Source: Methylocystaceae bacterium
GTDB lineage: Bacteria; Pseudomonadota; Alphaproteobacteria; Rhizobiales; Beijerinckiaceae
Assembly: GCA_014190435.1 (NCBI GenBank)
Contig: BJGJ01000005.1
Coordinates: 1-64,000 of the forward strand
Direction: 5' to 3'
Length of the DNA stretch: 64,000 bases
Under the pieces are notes generated by a model. That model was not told the DNA's origin and made no database searches. It saw only the letters and a list, made by a program, of their open reading frames with translations. The translations under genes were made by a program, and so were the position numbers. Below, piece by piece: positions 26,102 to 35,099 of this stretch; position 1 is the stretch's first letter; every line of letters begins with the position of its first letter.

Positions 26102-27028
26102 ATGTCTCGTTCGAACGCTATTGAGACAAGTCTTTTTGAGTCAGGCTTTTATCTTCCTATATCTATATCTAAGGCTCAAAGTCTTTCTGCAACTTTTGAT
26201 CGTCTGTTAGCAAGAAATCAGACACGATCATCTCAATCTACTTATGGAATGCATAATCGGAAACGATCCGGCTTAGGTGAAGCATTTTGGCAATATCGAC
26301 CTTATGAAAATGGAGAAGACGCGAGTAAGATTGATTGGAGACGTTCAGCGCGGGGAGATCAACTCTACGTCAAAGAAAAAGAATTAGAGTCATTGCGTGA
26401 CTATTATATTTGGATCGATTGTGCGTCTTCTATGAAGTTTTCATCGACCCTCAGCCAGGAAGATAAATTGACATGTGCAATAACTTTTGGCTTAGCAATC
26501 GTGGATTTAATATTGCGAAGTGGTGATCGCGTCGGGTTACTTGGCTCTAGTGCGCCGTCAGCCTCGCGCGCCACTCTTCAGCTTATCGCCAATCAAATTG
26601 GAAACGTTATATTAAATAATTTCAACAAGGCAATTCCATTGCTTCCACAGCCATCCAGCCGGTCAAAAATCATTATCATATCTGATTTTCTCAACAATTC
26701 AGACGATTTAAATTACACCCTAAGTTATTACGCTGATTTTGGAATAAGCGGCCTGGTTATTATGATCAATGATCCAAGTGAAGTTGATTTCCCATTTTCT
26801 GGGGAAACACAATTTTTTGATTCACAAGACGGCCAAGAATATTATGCCGGAGATGCTCAAAATATAGCAAAAGAATATCATCAAGTTTTTGAAAAATTTA
26901 AATTAAAAATTCAAGGAATAGCAGTTGATAATGCATTTCAATTTTTTCATCATATAACAAGTCATTCAACTGATGTAGTCGGTAATGATATTGCGGGACC
27001 ACTCCAAATTTGTTTGGCAGACTTTTAA
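26102..27028 (+). CDS. DUF58 domain protein (VWA-like partner of MoxR)
   Basis: The diagnostic DUF58 motif 'YRPYENGEDASKIDWRRSARG' region (about residues 64-84) is followed by a VWA-like core starting at 'YIWIDCASSMKFS', where the DxSxS metal site is altered to DCASS. DUF58 proteins pair with MoxR ATPases and are thought to present substrates or bind metal. The track ORF begins at a TTG inside moxR; the ATG at 26102, one base after the moxR stop, is used here. The stop is shared with the next start as TAATG. Confidence 0.92.
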   Translation: MSRSNAIETSLFESGFYLPISISKAQSLSATFDRLLARNQTRSSQSTYGMHNRKRSGLGEAFWQYRPYENGEDASKIDWRRSARGDQLYVKEKELESLRDYYIWIDCASSMKFSSTLSQEDKLTCAITFGLAIVDLILRSGDRVGLLGSSAPSASRATLQLIANQIGNVILNNFNKAIPLLPQPSSRSKIIIISDFLNNSDDLNYTLSYYADFGISGLVIMINDPSEVDFPFSGETQFFDSQDGQEYYAGDAQNIAKEYHQVFEKFKLKIQGIAVDNAFQFFHHITSHSTDVVGNDIAGPLQICLADF

Positions 27029-29814
27029 TGTCGCTTTTTTTTACTGCGCCAATTGCTTTATCGGGATTTTTATTACTCCCAATATTATATTTTTTGTTGA
27101 AGATTTTGCCGCCCAAGCCTAAACGCGTTTTATTTCCTCCAACGCGCCTAATGCAGTCTATAGCTTCAGTTGAATCTAAACCCTTTAGATCCCCATGGTG
27201 GGTATTACTACTGAGAATGCTTATTGCAGCATTAATTATTACTGCAATGGCAGGGCCGCAATGGCGACCAAATGGCGCATCTACAGATTATAGCAATAAA
27301 ACTCTTATCATAGTTGATGATGGCTGGGCTGCAGCCAGTGACTGGGATCTAAGAATTAAAAAAGTAGAGTCGCTTATTCATGAATTACGAAATAATAATG
27401 CTCCCGTAGCTTTATTGATCAGCAATGAGCCCAAAAATATTGCTCTCATTGACCATAATAATGCACTGGATATTATACGCTCTTTAAAGCCAAAATCTTA
27501 TATTCCTAATTATAGCGAATTAAAGGACTTTATAACAAAATTTATCCGAGAAAACAAAAATATTAACATAATTTGGATATCAGAAAAATATGGACACGCC
27601 GATATTAATGATTTTATTAACTTTATTTCAGACCTTAAAAATAAAGTAAGCAATGTTTCAATTTTTATAAATAGCAGTCCTATAATTACTCTATCTAATC
27701 CCATTAATTCCCAAAAATCATTAAATTTAAAAATAAATGCTTATGATTTAAAAAACCAATTATATAGTCTGATTGCAAGCGATCAATCAGGTCACTGTCT
27801 ATATAAAAATGATATCACGATTAATTCTGGACAATCCGAAAATATTGATATCGACTTACCGCTTGAAATTAGAAATCAAATCTCTGTAGTAAAATTAGCA
27901 GATCATCATTCAGCAAGCTCAGTGATTTTACTCGATGATAATACCCATCTTAAGCGGGTAGGCCTATATGGCTCGATCAAAGACGACCAGTCTCAGCCTT
28001 TACTTTCATCACTCTACTATATTGATAAAGCGCTGTCGAAGATTGCTTCCATATCTCATGTAAGATCAGGAAATAACGATCCAATTAAATCCTTACTTGA
28101 CGAGAAGCCAAGTATACTTATCCTTTCTGATTTACTTTTAAGCAGTGAAGAAGATAAAAAAAATATTGAGAATTTTGTAGACAATGGCGGTATATTATTG
28201 CGGTTCGCTGGTCCGCTAACTGCCAAAAATATTGATGACTATGTTCCTGTGCGTTTACGTCATACCGGCAGAGTATTAGGCGGAGCACTCTCATGGCAGA
28301 CGCCAAAATCAATTAAGGATTTTGATCGGACAAGTCCATTTTTTCAACTTCCCATTTCATATGACGTTATCATCAACAAGCAAATACTAGCTGAACCAGA
28401 TGCGGGGCTAAACTTCAAAACCTGGGCGTCTCTAGATGATGGCACGCCATTGATTACAGCTAATAAGCTTGGACGTGGATTGATTATATTATTCCATATA
28501 ACTGCAGATAATAGCTGGTCAAATCTGCCTATGTCAGGACTTTTCGTCAGTATGATGGAGCGCATCGTTGCGCTCGCACCTGAAACCTTTTCTGTCAAAG
28601 AAGATGAAACGTATAAAGAGAGAAATTCTCAACAAATTGCAATGAAGCCTATAAAACTACTTGATGGGTTTGGTAATTTCATGGATGAAATCCCGAATTC
28701 GGCTTCGATATCAGATAATTTCACAATATCGCCAACGCGGGTAAATCCCGCTGGATTTTATGGTGATGCTTTTTATAAACGGGCGATCCAACCTATTGGG
28801 CCGATGGAGCGGATTGAACACATTAATGTGTTATCAAACTCCATACCGATTCAATCACTCAGTACTGGCATAGAAATTGATCTGAGGGGTTATTTTTTGA
28901 TCATAATTTTAATCCTATTTTTACTTGATGGCGTTGTATCGCAAGGCATAAAAAAATTCTCTATCAAAAATGCAATTATACATTCTATGATAATTATTTT
29001 AGCACTCTCCATATTTTCTCTGCAAAGCGACGCCAAAGCGGCAGAGAGTAAGGATTTTTTCAATTCAAAGGAAGTTGAATCAGCTCTTAAGTCACGCTTA
29101 GCTTATGTCGTCACAGGGAATACAAACATAGATCAAGTATCACATTTGGGTTTACTCAGTCTAAGCCAGGCTTTAAGACAACGCACATCCTACGCGCCAG
29201 GAGATCCGGTAGGAATTGTTTTGGGTCAAGATGATCTCTCTTTTTATCCAATAATTTACTGGCCAATTGATCCGATTACAGCGCAACCTTCTTCTACAAC
29301 TATTCAAGCTTTATCAAACTATTTAAATCATGGTGGCACAATCATATTTGATACGCGAGACGCAAATAATCATTTAATGGAAAATAAACAGTCAGCCGAA
29401 CAAGTTTGGTTGGGGCAATTATCTCAAAAATTGCCGATTCCTGAATTAGAGCCTGTTCCTCGCGATCACGTTATTACTAAAACATTTTATTTATTAACTG
29501 ATTTTATTGGGAGATATCATAATGGACAAACTTGGGTTGAAACACAAACCTATCCTGAGGCTTCCAATCAAAATGAAAGACCAATTCGCGCAAGCGACAG
29601 TGTGTCATCCGTTATTGTAACGTCGAATGATTTAGCTGCTGCCTGGGCTGAGGACGACTTTGGTCAGCCTCGCTATAGTTTATCCGCGACCAGAAAAAAT
29701 CAACATGAAATGGCAATACGCGGCGGTATAAATTTAGTTATGTACACCCTCACGGGTAACTATAAGTCTGATCAAGTTCATGTTCGTGATTTATTAGAGA
29801 GATTAGCGCGGTGA
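27028..29814 (+). CDS. BatA/DUF4159 domain membrane protein
   Basis: A large (928-residue) envelope protein, third in the MoxR operon. The N-terminus has a BatA-type double span ('PIALSGFLLLPILYFLLKILPP', then 'WWVLLLRMLIAALIITAMAGP') around a basic motif. A VWA-like/GATase-like periplasmic region follows ('LILSDLLLSSEEDKKNIENFV', 'GGILLRFAGPLT'). A further span lies near residue 615 ('GYFLIIILILFLLDGVV'), and a second near 645. The C-terminal DUF4159 is recognised by 'GIVLGQDDLSFYPIIYWPI', 'NHGGTIIFDTRDAN' and 'AIRGGINLVMYTLTGNYK'. It is more AT-rich than its neighbours. Start ATG overlaps the DUF58 stop (TAATG). Confidence 0.9.
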   Translation: MSLFFTAPIALSGFLLLPILYFLLKILPPKPKRVLFPPTRLMQSIASVESKPFRSPWWVLLLRMLIAALIITAMAGPQWRPNGASTDYSNKTLIIVDDGWAAASDWDLRIKKVESLIHELRNNNAPVALLISNEPKNIALIDHNNALDIIRSLKPKSYIPNYSELKDFITKFIRENKNINIIWISEKYGHADINDFINFISDLKNKVSNVSIFINSSPIITLSNPINSQKSLNLKINAYDLKNQLYSLIASDQSGHCLYKNDITINSGQSENIDIDLPLEIRNQISVVKLADHHSASSVILLDDNTHLKRVGLYGSIKDDQSQPLLSSLYYIDKALSKIASISHVRSGNNDPIKSLLDEKPSILILSDLLLSSEEDKKNIENFVDNGGILLRFAGPLTAKNIDDYVPVRLRHTGRVLGGALSWQTPKSIKDFDRTSPFFQLPISYDVIINKQILAEPDAGLNFKTWASLDDGTPLITANKLGRGLIILFHITADNSWSNLPMSGLFVSMMERIVALAPETFSVKEDETYKERNSQQIAMKPIKLLDGFGNFMDEIPNSASISDNFTISPTRVNPAGFYGDAFYKRAIQPIGPMERIEHINVLSNSIPIQSLSTGIEIDLRGYFLIIILILFLLDGVVSQGIKKFSIKNAIIHSMIIILALSIFSLQSDAKAAESKDFFNSKEVESALKSRLAYVVTGNTNIDQVSHLGLLSLSQALRQRTSYAPGDPVGIVLGQDDLSFYPIIYWPIDPITAQPSSTTIQALSNYLNHGGTIIFDTRDANNHLMENKQSAEQVWLGQLSQKLPIPELEPVPRDHVITKTFYLLTDFIGRYHNGQTWVETQTYPEASNQNERPIRASDSVSSVIVTSNDLAAAWAEDDFGQPRYSLSATRKNQHEMAIRGGINLVMYTLTGNYKSDQVHVRDLLERLAR

Positions 29815-31901
29815 ATAATACTTCGTTGATTTTCTCACCATTGGTTCCTATTTATCTCTTAATTCCTATTCTATTTATTTCTTTTATTTATTGTCTTTAT
29901 TTAATTTTACGTCAAAATAAAGGGTGCTATTATCGTGTGCTTTCTATTATTGTTCTAGCAGGAACGCTCCTTGATCCGGCAATACAAGATGAAAAAAGAC
30001 AAAACCAAAAATCTTATGTAGCATTAGTCGTAGACCGTTCTGAAAGTCAAAGAATCGGACAACGACTTAGCCAAACAGACGATGCATTAGACTTAATAAA
30101 AAAAAGATTGAACGACTTACCAAATATTGAAGCAAAAATCATTGAATTTTATAATACGGACGGAGGCGTTAACGGCACTCGTTTATTTGACTCGCTTAGG
30201 ACATTGTTAAAAGAAATTCCCTCTGAGCGCCTATCTGGGGTTATCTTATTAACAGATGGCGTTATTCACGACATTCCAAAAAATATTGAACAATTGGGCG
30301 TTAGCGCCCCCTTGCATGCTTTTGTGACTGGAAATAGCGAAGAGTATGATCGACGTATTGAACTTATAGAATCTCCTCGTTTTGGAATTGTTGGCAAACA
30401 ACAAATTATTAGAGCGCGAATTATCGATACTCTAAATAATAAGGATCGCGTAAAAATAACCGTAAAGAAAGACGGCCAGGAAATTCAACCTTATAGCCCA
30501 ATTCCTGGCGATATTGTGAACATTAAAGTGAACATTGATCATGCAGGGGCTAATATCATTGAACTTGAGGCGCCTGTTGTTGCAGATGAGCTTACGCCCA
30601 ATAACAATAAAGCATTTGTCTCGATTGAAGGAGCTAGAGATCAGCTTAAGGTTTTGCTTGTATCAGGAGAACCTAACCCTGGAGAAAGAAGTTGGCGCAA
30701 CCTTTTACGATCTGATCCCAATGTTGAACTTGTGCATTTTACAATATTGCGACCGCCTGAAAAAGTTGATCCTACCCCTGCATCTGAATTATCGCTGATC
30801 GCATTTCCAACAGCAGATCTATTCGGACCAAAGATTAATGAATTTGATTTAATTATCTTTGATAGATACTTTAATCAGACATTTTTGCCGTCAATTTATT
30901 TTGAAAATATTAAAAAATATATTAACAATGGGGGTGCTTTTCTTGCAGTCGTAGGACCTGATTATGCGACGACAAAAGGGATTTTTTATTCGCCCCTAGA
31001 GACAATTCTGCCAGCTAAGCCAACTGGCGCTGTTATTGAGCAAACGTTCCGGCCATCAATTTCTAAATTAGGCGAACGCCATCCTGTCACGCGTGATCTT
31101 AATCACCTAAATAATTTACCTCAAACATGGGGACATTGGTTCAGACAAATTGCAGGGCAAGTCGTCAATGGCTCCCCAATATTAAATGGCGTTAATGATC
31201 TGCCTTTACTTGTCCTGTCACGCCAAGAAAAGGGCAGGACAGCTTTGTTGCTCTCTGATCAAATTTGGCTTTGGTCTCGCGGGTTTGATGGTGGCGGTCC
31301 ATACACTGAATTGTCCAGAAAACTGGCCCACTGGCTTATGAAAGAACCGGAGCTAGAAGAGGAAGCGCTTACCGCGCATGCTCAAGGAAATCAGGCGTCA
31401 ATCATCCGCCAAACTATGGAAGACACTGTATCCCCGGTCACAATTACCGCTCCCTCAGGCGCTAGTCGTAGCATTGAATTGTCACAAAAAGCTCCCGGTT
31501 TGTGGGAGGCACATTTATCAGTAGAAGAGCTTGGACTCTGGAAATTTGTGAATGATAAGCTTTCAACTTTATTACAAGTTGGATCTCAAACTACAAAAGA
31601 AACGGAAGATCTTATTTCATCTACTGAGAACCTTCTTCCTCTAGCCTCAGCTACCGGAGGCAGCGTCAGACGTCTTATAAAAGGAAGAAATAACATAACT
31701 GTTCCGCGTTTATTACAAATTCCTATGTCAAAACACTATCAGGGTGCGGATTGGATAGCGCTCAAGGACACTCAACCTTCAGAACTGATTGGTCTTAAAG
31801 TTTTTCCTCTCGCCAGTGGCTTTGGAGCCATGAGCATCCTCATGCTGATTATATCAATTGCTTGGTTTGCTGAAGGCTATGTTCGTAAAATCCGTAAATG
31901 A
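29811..31901 (+). CDS. Membrane protein with VWA-like and glutamine-amidotransferase-like domains
   Basis: 696 residues, fourth in the MoxR operon, starting with GTG in a GTGA overlap with the DUF4159 gene. Two N-terminal hydrophobic segments ('LVPIYLLIPILFISFIYCLY' and 'VLSIIVLAGTLLDPA') precede a VWA-like domain with a MIDAS-type 'VVDRSESQ' (about 73-80) and 'GVILLTDGVIHD' (about 143-154). A class I GATase-like fold follows ('VLLVSGEPNPGERSW', 'GGAFLAVVGPDYA'), and a C-terminal span 'AMSILMLIISIAWFAEGYV'. The usual GATase Cys-His-Glu triad is not evident, so no amidotransferase activity is claimed. Probably acts with the three upstream genes in the envelope. Confidence 0.85.
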   Translation: MNNTSLIFSPLVPIYLLIPILFISFIYCLYLILRQNKGCYYRVLSIIVLAGTLLDPAIQDEKRQNQKSYVALVVDRSESQRIGQRLSQTDDALDLIKKRLNDLPNIEAKIIEFYNTDGGVNGTRLFDSLRTLLKEIPSERLSGVILLTDGVIHDIPKNIEQLGVSAPLHAFVTGNSEEYDRRIELIESPRFGIVGKQQIIRARIIDTLNNKDRVKITVKKDGQEIQPYSPIPGDIVNIKVNIDHAGANIIELEAPVVADELTPNNNKAFVSIEGARDQLKVLLVSGEPNPGERSWRNLLRSDPNVELVHFTILRPPEKVDPTPASELSLIAFPTADLFGPKINEFDLIIFDRYFNQTFLPSIYFENIKKYINNGGAFLAVVGPDYATTKGIFYSPLETILPAKPTGAVIEQTFRPSISKLGERHPVTRDLNHLNNLPQTWGHWFRQIAGQVVNGSPILNGVNDLPLLVLSRQEKGRTALLLSDQIWLWSRGFDGGGPYTELSRKLAHWLMKEPELEEEALTAHAQGNQASIIRQTMEDTVSPVTITAPSGASRSIELSQKAPGLWEAHLSVEELGLWKFVNDKLSTLLQVGSQTTKETEDLISSTENLLPLASATGGSVRRLIKGRNNITVPRLLQIPMSKHYQGADWIALKDTQPSELIGLKVFPLASGFGAMSILMLIISIAWFAEGYVRKIRK

Positions 31902-31937
31902 AGCTATATTTAAGCGCTCTGAGTAAAGGAACGACTC

Positions 31938-33053
31938 GTGACCCTGCATCGTGCAATAGGCCTAATGTCTGGAACCTCTATGGATGGCGTAGATGTCGCC
32001 CTGCTGGAGACTGATGGCCAGGCAACAGTTATTTTTGGACCAACCAGTCACTACCCCTATAATGAATCTGATCGCATGTTACTGAGAAACGCATTAGGCG
32101 AAGCAGCAACACTTAAGAATAGAGATCAGCGTCCAGGCGTTTTGTCATTTGCTGAAAAAATGGTTACAGATCGACATGCAGAAGCGGTCGAGAATTTTCT
32201 CAAGCAGTATGACCTATCAAGTGAGAGCATCACTGTTATTGGTTTTCATGGCCAGACAGTTTTACATAAACCTAAACAGAAACTAACGATTCAAATTGGT
32301 GATGGCTCATCCTTAGCTGCGCGTCTTGGAATCGATATAGCTTATGACTTTCGTGCCGCTGACATCGCGGCAGGCGGAGAAGGCGCGCCAATCGTACCTG
32401 TGTTTCACAGAGCGCTAGCCGCTGCTGCGGGTATTAAGGGTGAAGTTGCTTTCGTAAATATAGGCGGTGTTGCAAATGTTACCTATGTTGCTGAAGATCA
32501 AGCGCCAATTGCGTGCGACACAGGCCCTGGAAATGCTTTAATCGATGACTTGATGTTACAACGCACTGGCGCGCCCATTGATCGCCATGGTCATATGGCC
32601 GCCAGAGGAAGAGTAAATGAAGCAGCGCTCCTTAGATTATTAGCGCATCCTTTTTTTGATGTTCCCCCGCCAAAATCCTTGGATCGTAATGCATTTTCTT
32701 TGGATGCCGTCAGTAAATTATCTACTGAGGATGCTGCCGCAACTCTAACTGCTTTTACTGCTGCTTCTGTTCTTAGACTATTTCCGCATTTGCCTACGCC
32801 GCCTCAACTCCTGATCGTTTGCGGCGGCGGCGCGCGTAACCCCATTCTTGTCAGAGAACTTGTCATGCATTTACCTTGTAAAGTAACAACGGCTGATGCG
32901 GTTGGCTGGTCAGCTGACTCCATGGAAGCGCAAGCTTTTGCTTATCTTGCTACGCGCGTGGTGGAAGGGTTGCCGCTAACTTTTCCAACAACAACCGGCG
33001 TAGATAAGGCTCTTGCGGGCGGCATAATTGCCTCAGCGCCTAATCGTCATTAA
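31938..33053 (+). CDS. anmK: Anhydro-N-acetylmuramic acid kinase
   Basis: Phosphorylates and opens 1,6-anhydro-MurNAc released during cell-wall turnover, feeding it to recycling. The ASKHA-fold P-loop 'AIGLMSGTSMDGVDVALLE' (6-24), 'GFHGQTVLHKP' (about 97-107), 'ADIAAGGEGAPIVPVFHRAL' (about 136-155), 'NIGGVANVTY' and 'CDTGPGNALIDD' are all intact, at a normal 371 residues. The start is GTG with AAGGA 6 nt upstream. It follows the MoxR operon by 36 nt and may be read from it. Convergent with the hydrolase downstream. Confidence 0.95.
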   Translation: MTLHRAIGLMSGTSMDGVDVALLETDGQATVIFGPTSHYPYNESDRMLLRNALGEAATLKNRDQRPGVLSFAEKMVTDRHAEAVENFLKQYDLSSESITVIGFHGQTVLHKPKQKLTIQIGDGSSLAARLGIDIAYDFRAADIAAGGEGAPIVPVFHRALAAAAGIKGEVAFVNIGGVANVTYVAEDQAPIACDTGPGNALIDDLMLQRTGAPIDRHGHMAARGRVNEAALLRLLAHPFFDVPPPKSLDRNAFSLDAVSKLSTEDAAATLTAFTAASVLRLFPHLPTPPQLLIVCGGGARNPILVRELVMHLPCKVTTADAVGWSADSMEAQAFAYLATRVVEGLPLTFPTTTGVDKALAGGIIASAPNRH

Positions 33054-33075
33054 TAAATTTAATTTAAAACTCTCG

Positions 33076-33750
33076 TTAGTCTCCCCGAGAAGGTATCGCT
33101 ATTCGCGGGGGGTTACCTAATCGGCGATCGAGATAGGCATCTACATGAGCAATAAGCGGCTCAACTTTATTTTCAAAGAAATGATTAGCTCCCTCGACAA
33201 CAGCGTGCTCTATTAGAATGCCTTTTTGAGTTTTTAACTTTTCAATAAGAGCTGTAACCTCCTTGAGAGGCGCAACACGATCCTGATCGCCGTGGATGAA
33301 TAATCCAGAGGAGGGACAGGGAGCCAAAAAGGAAAAATCAAATCTATTTGCAGGCGGCGCAACAGATACAAACCCTTCAATTTCAGGGCGACGCATTAAA
33401 AGTTGCATGCCAATCCAGGAACCAAAGGAAACGCCAGCAATCCAGCAAGCTCTGGCTTCAGGATTGATTGATTGGGCCCAATCCAACGCTGAAGCAGCAT
33501 CAGATAACTCTCCAGAACCATGATCAAATGCGCCCTGACTTCGGCCTACGCCTCTAAAGTTAAATCTCAAAACAGAGAAGCCGCGTTCGGCAAAAGCATA
33601 GTATAAATTGTAGACTATTTGATTATTCATCGTGCCGCCAAATTGCGGATGCGGATGAAGAATGATGGCCAGGGGAGCCCCGCGCGTGGTTGACTGGTGG
33701 AAACGACCTTCAAGCCGGCCAGCAGGTCCGGTAAAAATAACTTCAGGCAT
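33076..33750 (-). CDS. Alpha/beta hydrolase of the small serine-esterase type
   Basis: 224 residues. The fold starts with 'LAIILHPHPQFGGTMNNQIV' (about 27-46; oxyanion region), the nucleophile elbow is 'GVSFGSWIGM' (about 105-114; Ser in GxSxG), and the distal Asp and His are plausible in 'HGDQDRVAPL' and 'GANHFFENK'. This subgroup (COG2945-like) is widespread in proteobacteria and lacks a known substrate. It is divergent from the cysteine desulfurase/suf genes, a conserved arrangement in alphaproteobacteria. Confidence 0.88.
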   Translation of the reverse strand: MPEVIFTGPAGRLEGRFHQSTTRGAPLAIILHPHPQFGGTMNNQIVYNLYYAFAERGFSVLRFNFRGVGRSQGAFDHGSGELSDAASALDWAQSINPEARACWIAGVSFGSWIGMQLLMRRPEIEGFVSVAPPANRFDFSFLAPCPSSGLFIHGDQDRVAPLKEVTALIEKLKTQKGILIEHAVVEGANHFFENKVEPLIAHVDAYLDRRLGNPPRIAIPSRGD

Positions 33751-33827
33751 AGGAATCCTTGTTAAACCAATATAGGCCGCCTTCTAGCATGTACGTCCTA
33801 AATTAAATAAATATTTTTCTCGTTCTC

Positions 33828-33845
33828 ATATCTTTTTCAAGATAT
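33828..33845. promoter_or_regulatory. 18-bp inverted repeat before the cysteine desulfurase gene
   Basis: ATATCTT-TTTC-AAGATAT is a perfect 7-4-7 inverted repeat ending 17 nt before the ATG of the first gene of the SUF island. No Rrf2-type regulator gene (IscR or RirA) is next to the island, so an operator here would be for a protein encoded elsewhere. The site could equally be an mRNA hairpin near the ribosome site or chance in AT-rich sequence. Confidence 0.35.
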
Positions 33846-33862
33846 TAAAAGAGATCAGTCCC

Positions 33863-35032
33863 ATGCAGTCGATTTCCCGTATTTATTTGGATCACAATGC
33901 GACGTCGCCGCTTAGACCTGAAGCCAGGGAAGCGATGCTTGCTGCTCTGGGATCCCCGTTCAATCCCTCATCTGTGCACACTGAGGGTCGCAAGGGAAAA
34001 TCATTACTTGAATCGGCGCGAGAAACAATCGCCCGGGGCATAGGTGGAAAGCCGAAAAACTTAATCTTTACCGCTAGCGCCACGGAAGCAGCTAATCTTG
34101 CGCTGACGCCGGCGCTTTTAAGCGGGCAGGATAGGCGCCCAATTGATCGACTTTTAATTGCAGGAGGCGAACACCCCGCGATTTTTCAAGGCCACAGATT
34201 TTCGCCACAAGCCATTGAAATACTTCCGTTAGAAAAAAACGGTCAACTTTCATTAGAAGCATTACAAACGGCTATAAGTCGTTACCCGGGTAAAAAATTG
34301 GCGCTCGCGCTTCAAGCTGTCAATAATGAAACCGGTGTCATTCAGCCCATTGAGATGGCTTGCGATCTCATCAAGAAAGAGGCAGGCATTTTCATCTGTG
34401 ACGCGACCCAGGCAATCGGACGAGTTGAGCTCTCCCTTGAGACGGTCAAGGCGGATTTACTCTTTTTTTCCTCCCATAAATTGGGCGGTCCAGCCGGCGC
34501 TGGGGCCTTAATCATCGCTTCAGATGACCTGGCAATACAAGACATCCTAATCAAAGGAGGCGGCCAAGAGGCTGGACGTCGGGCCGGGACAGAAAATATC
34601 CCAGCAGTCGTGGGTTTTGCGGCAGCCTTTAAAAGCGCTCTCGCAGATTTAAACAAAGAAAGGCCGCGCTTAAAGCAATTACAACAAGATGTTGAGGATT
34701 ATTTAGTCGCAATTGGCTCATCGTATGTTGTCTTTGGTCAGCAAAGCCCCAGATCTCCCAATACAGTCACTTTTGCGATCCCGGAGATTGATAGCCAAAC
34801 ACTCCTTATAGCTTTGGATCTAGCGGGAGTTGCTGTTTCGAGCGGGTCAGCCTGCTCATCAGGCAAAGTTAAGGAATCTCATGTCCTAAGCGCTATGGGA
34901 GTGCGTGAAAAATCGGCGCTGCGCATTAGCCTTGGATGGTCGAGTACAAAAAGGGACGTAGAAGAATTTGGAATCATTTTAAAAAATGTAGTAAGAGATA
35001 TTCATTCACGACGAAGCGGACTGCCACTCTAG
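33863..35032 (+). CDS. Class I (IscS/NifS-like) cysteine desulfurase
   Basis: A PLP enzyme that takes sulfur from cysteine. 'IYLDHNATSPLRPEA' (7-21) is the N-terminal signature; 'FFSSHKLGGPAGAGAL' (about 201-216) holds the PLP lysine; and 'SSGSACSSGKVKESHVLSAMG' region (about 322-342) holds the mobile catalytic cysteine loop of class I enzymes. It is the first gene of the SUF island, 67 nt before sufB. A second, class II desulfurase (SufS) is encoded downstream, so two sulfur donors coexist. It could serve tRNA thiolation or SUF; the sequence does not decide. Confidence 0.93.
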   Translation: MQSISRIYLDHNATSPLRPEAREAMLAALGSPFNPSSVHTEGRKGKSLLESARETIARGIGGKPKNLIFTASATEAANLALTPALLSGQDRRPIDRLLIAGGEHPAIFQGHRFSPQAIEILPLEKNGQLSLEALQTAISRYPGKKLALALQAVNNETGVIQPIEMACDLIKKEAGIFICDATQAIGRVELSLETVKADLLFFSSHKLGGPAGAGALIIASDDLAIQDILIKGGGQEAGRRAGTENIPAVVGFAAAFKSALADLNKERPRLKQLQQDVEDYLVAIGSSYVVFGQQSPRSPNTVTFAIPEIDSQTLLIALDLAGVAVSSGSACSSGKVKESHVLSAMGVREKSALRISLGWSSTKRDVEEFGIILKNVVRDIHSRRSGLPL

Positions 35033-35099
35033 GTCCTCAGATGCCGTGAACCATTTCGGCCGACGGACCTTGAATCCGTTGTGACGAGGAGATTAAGCA

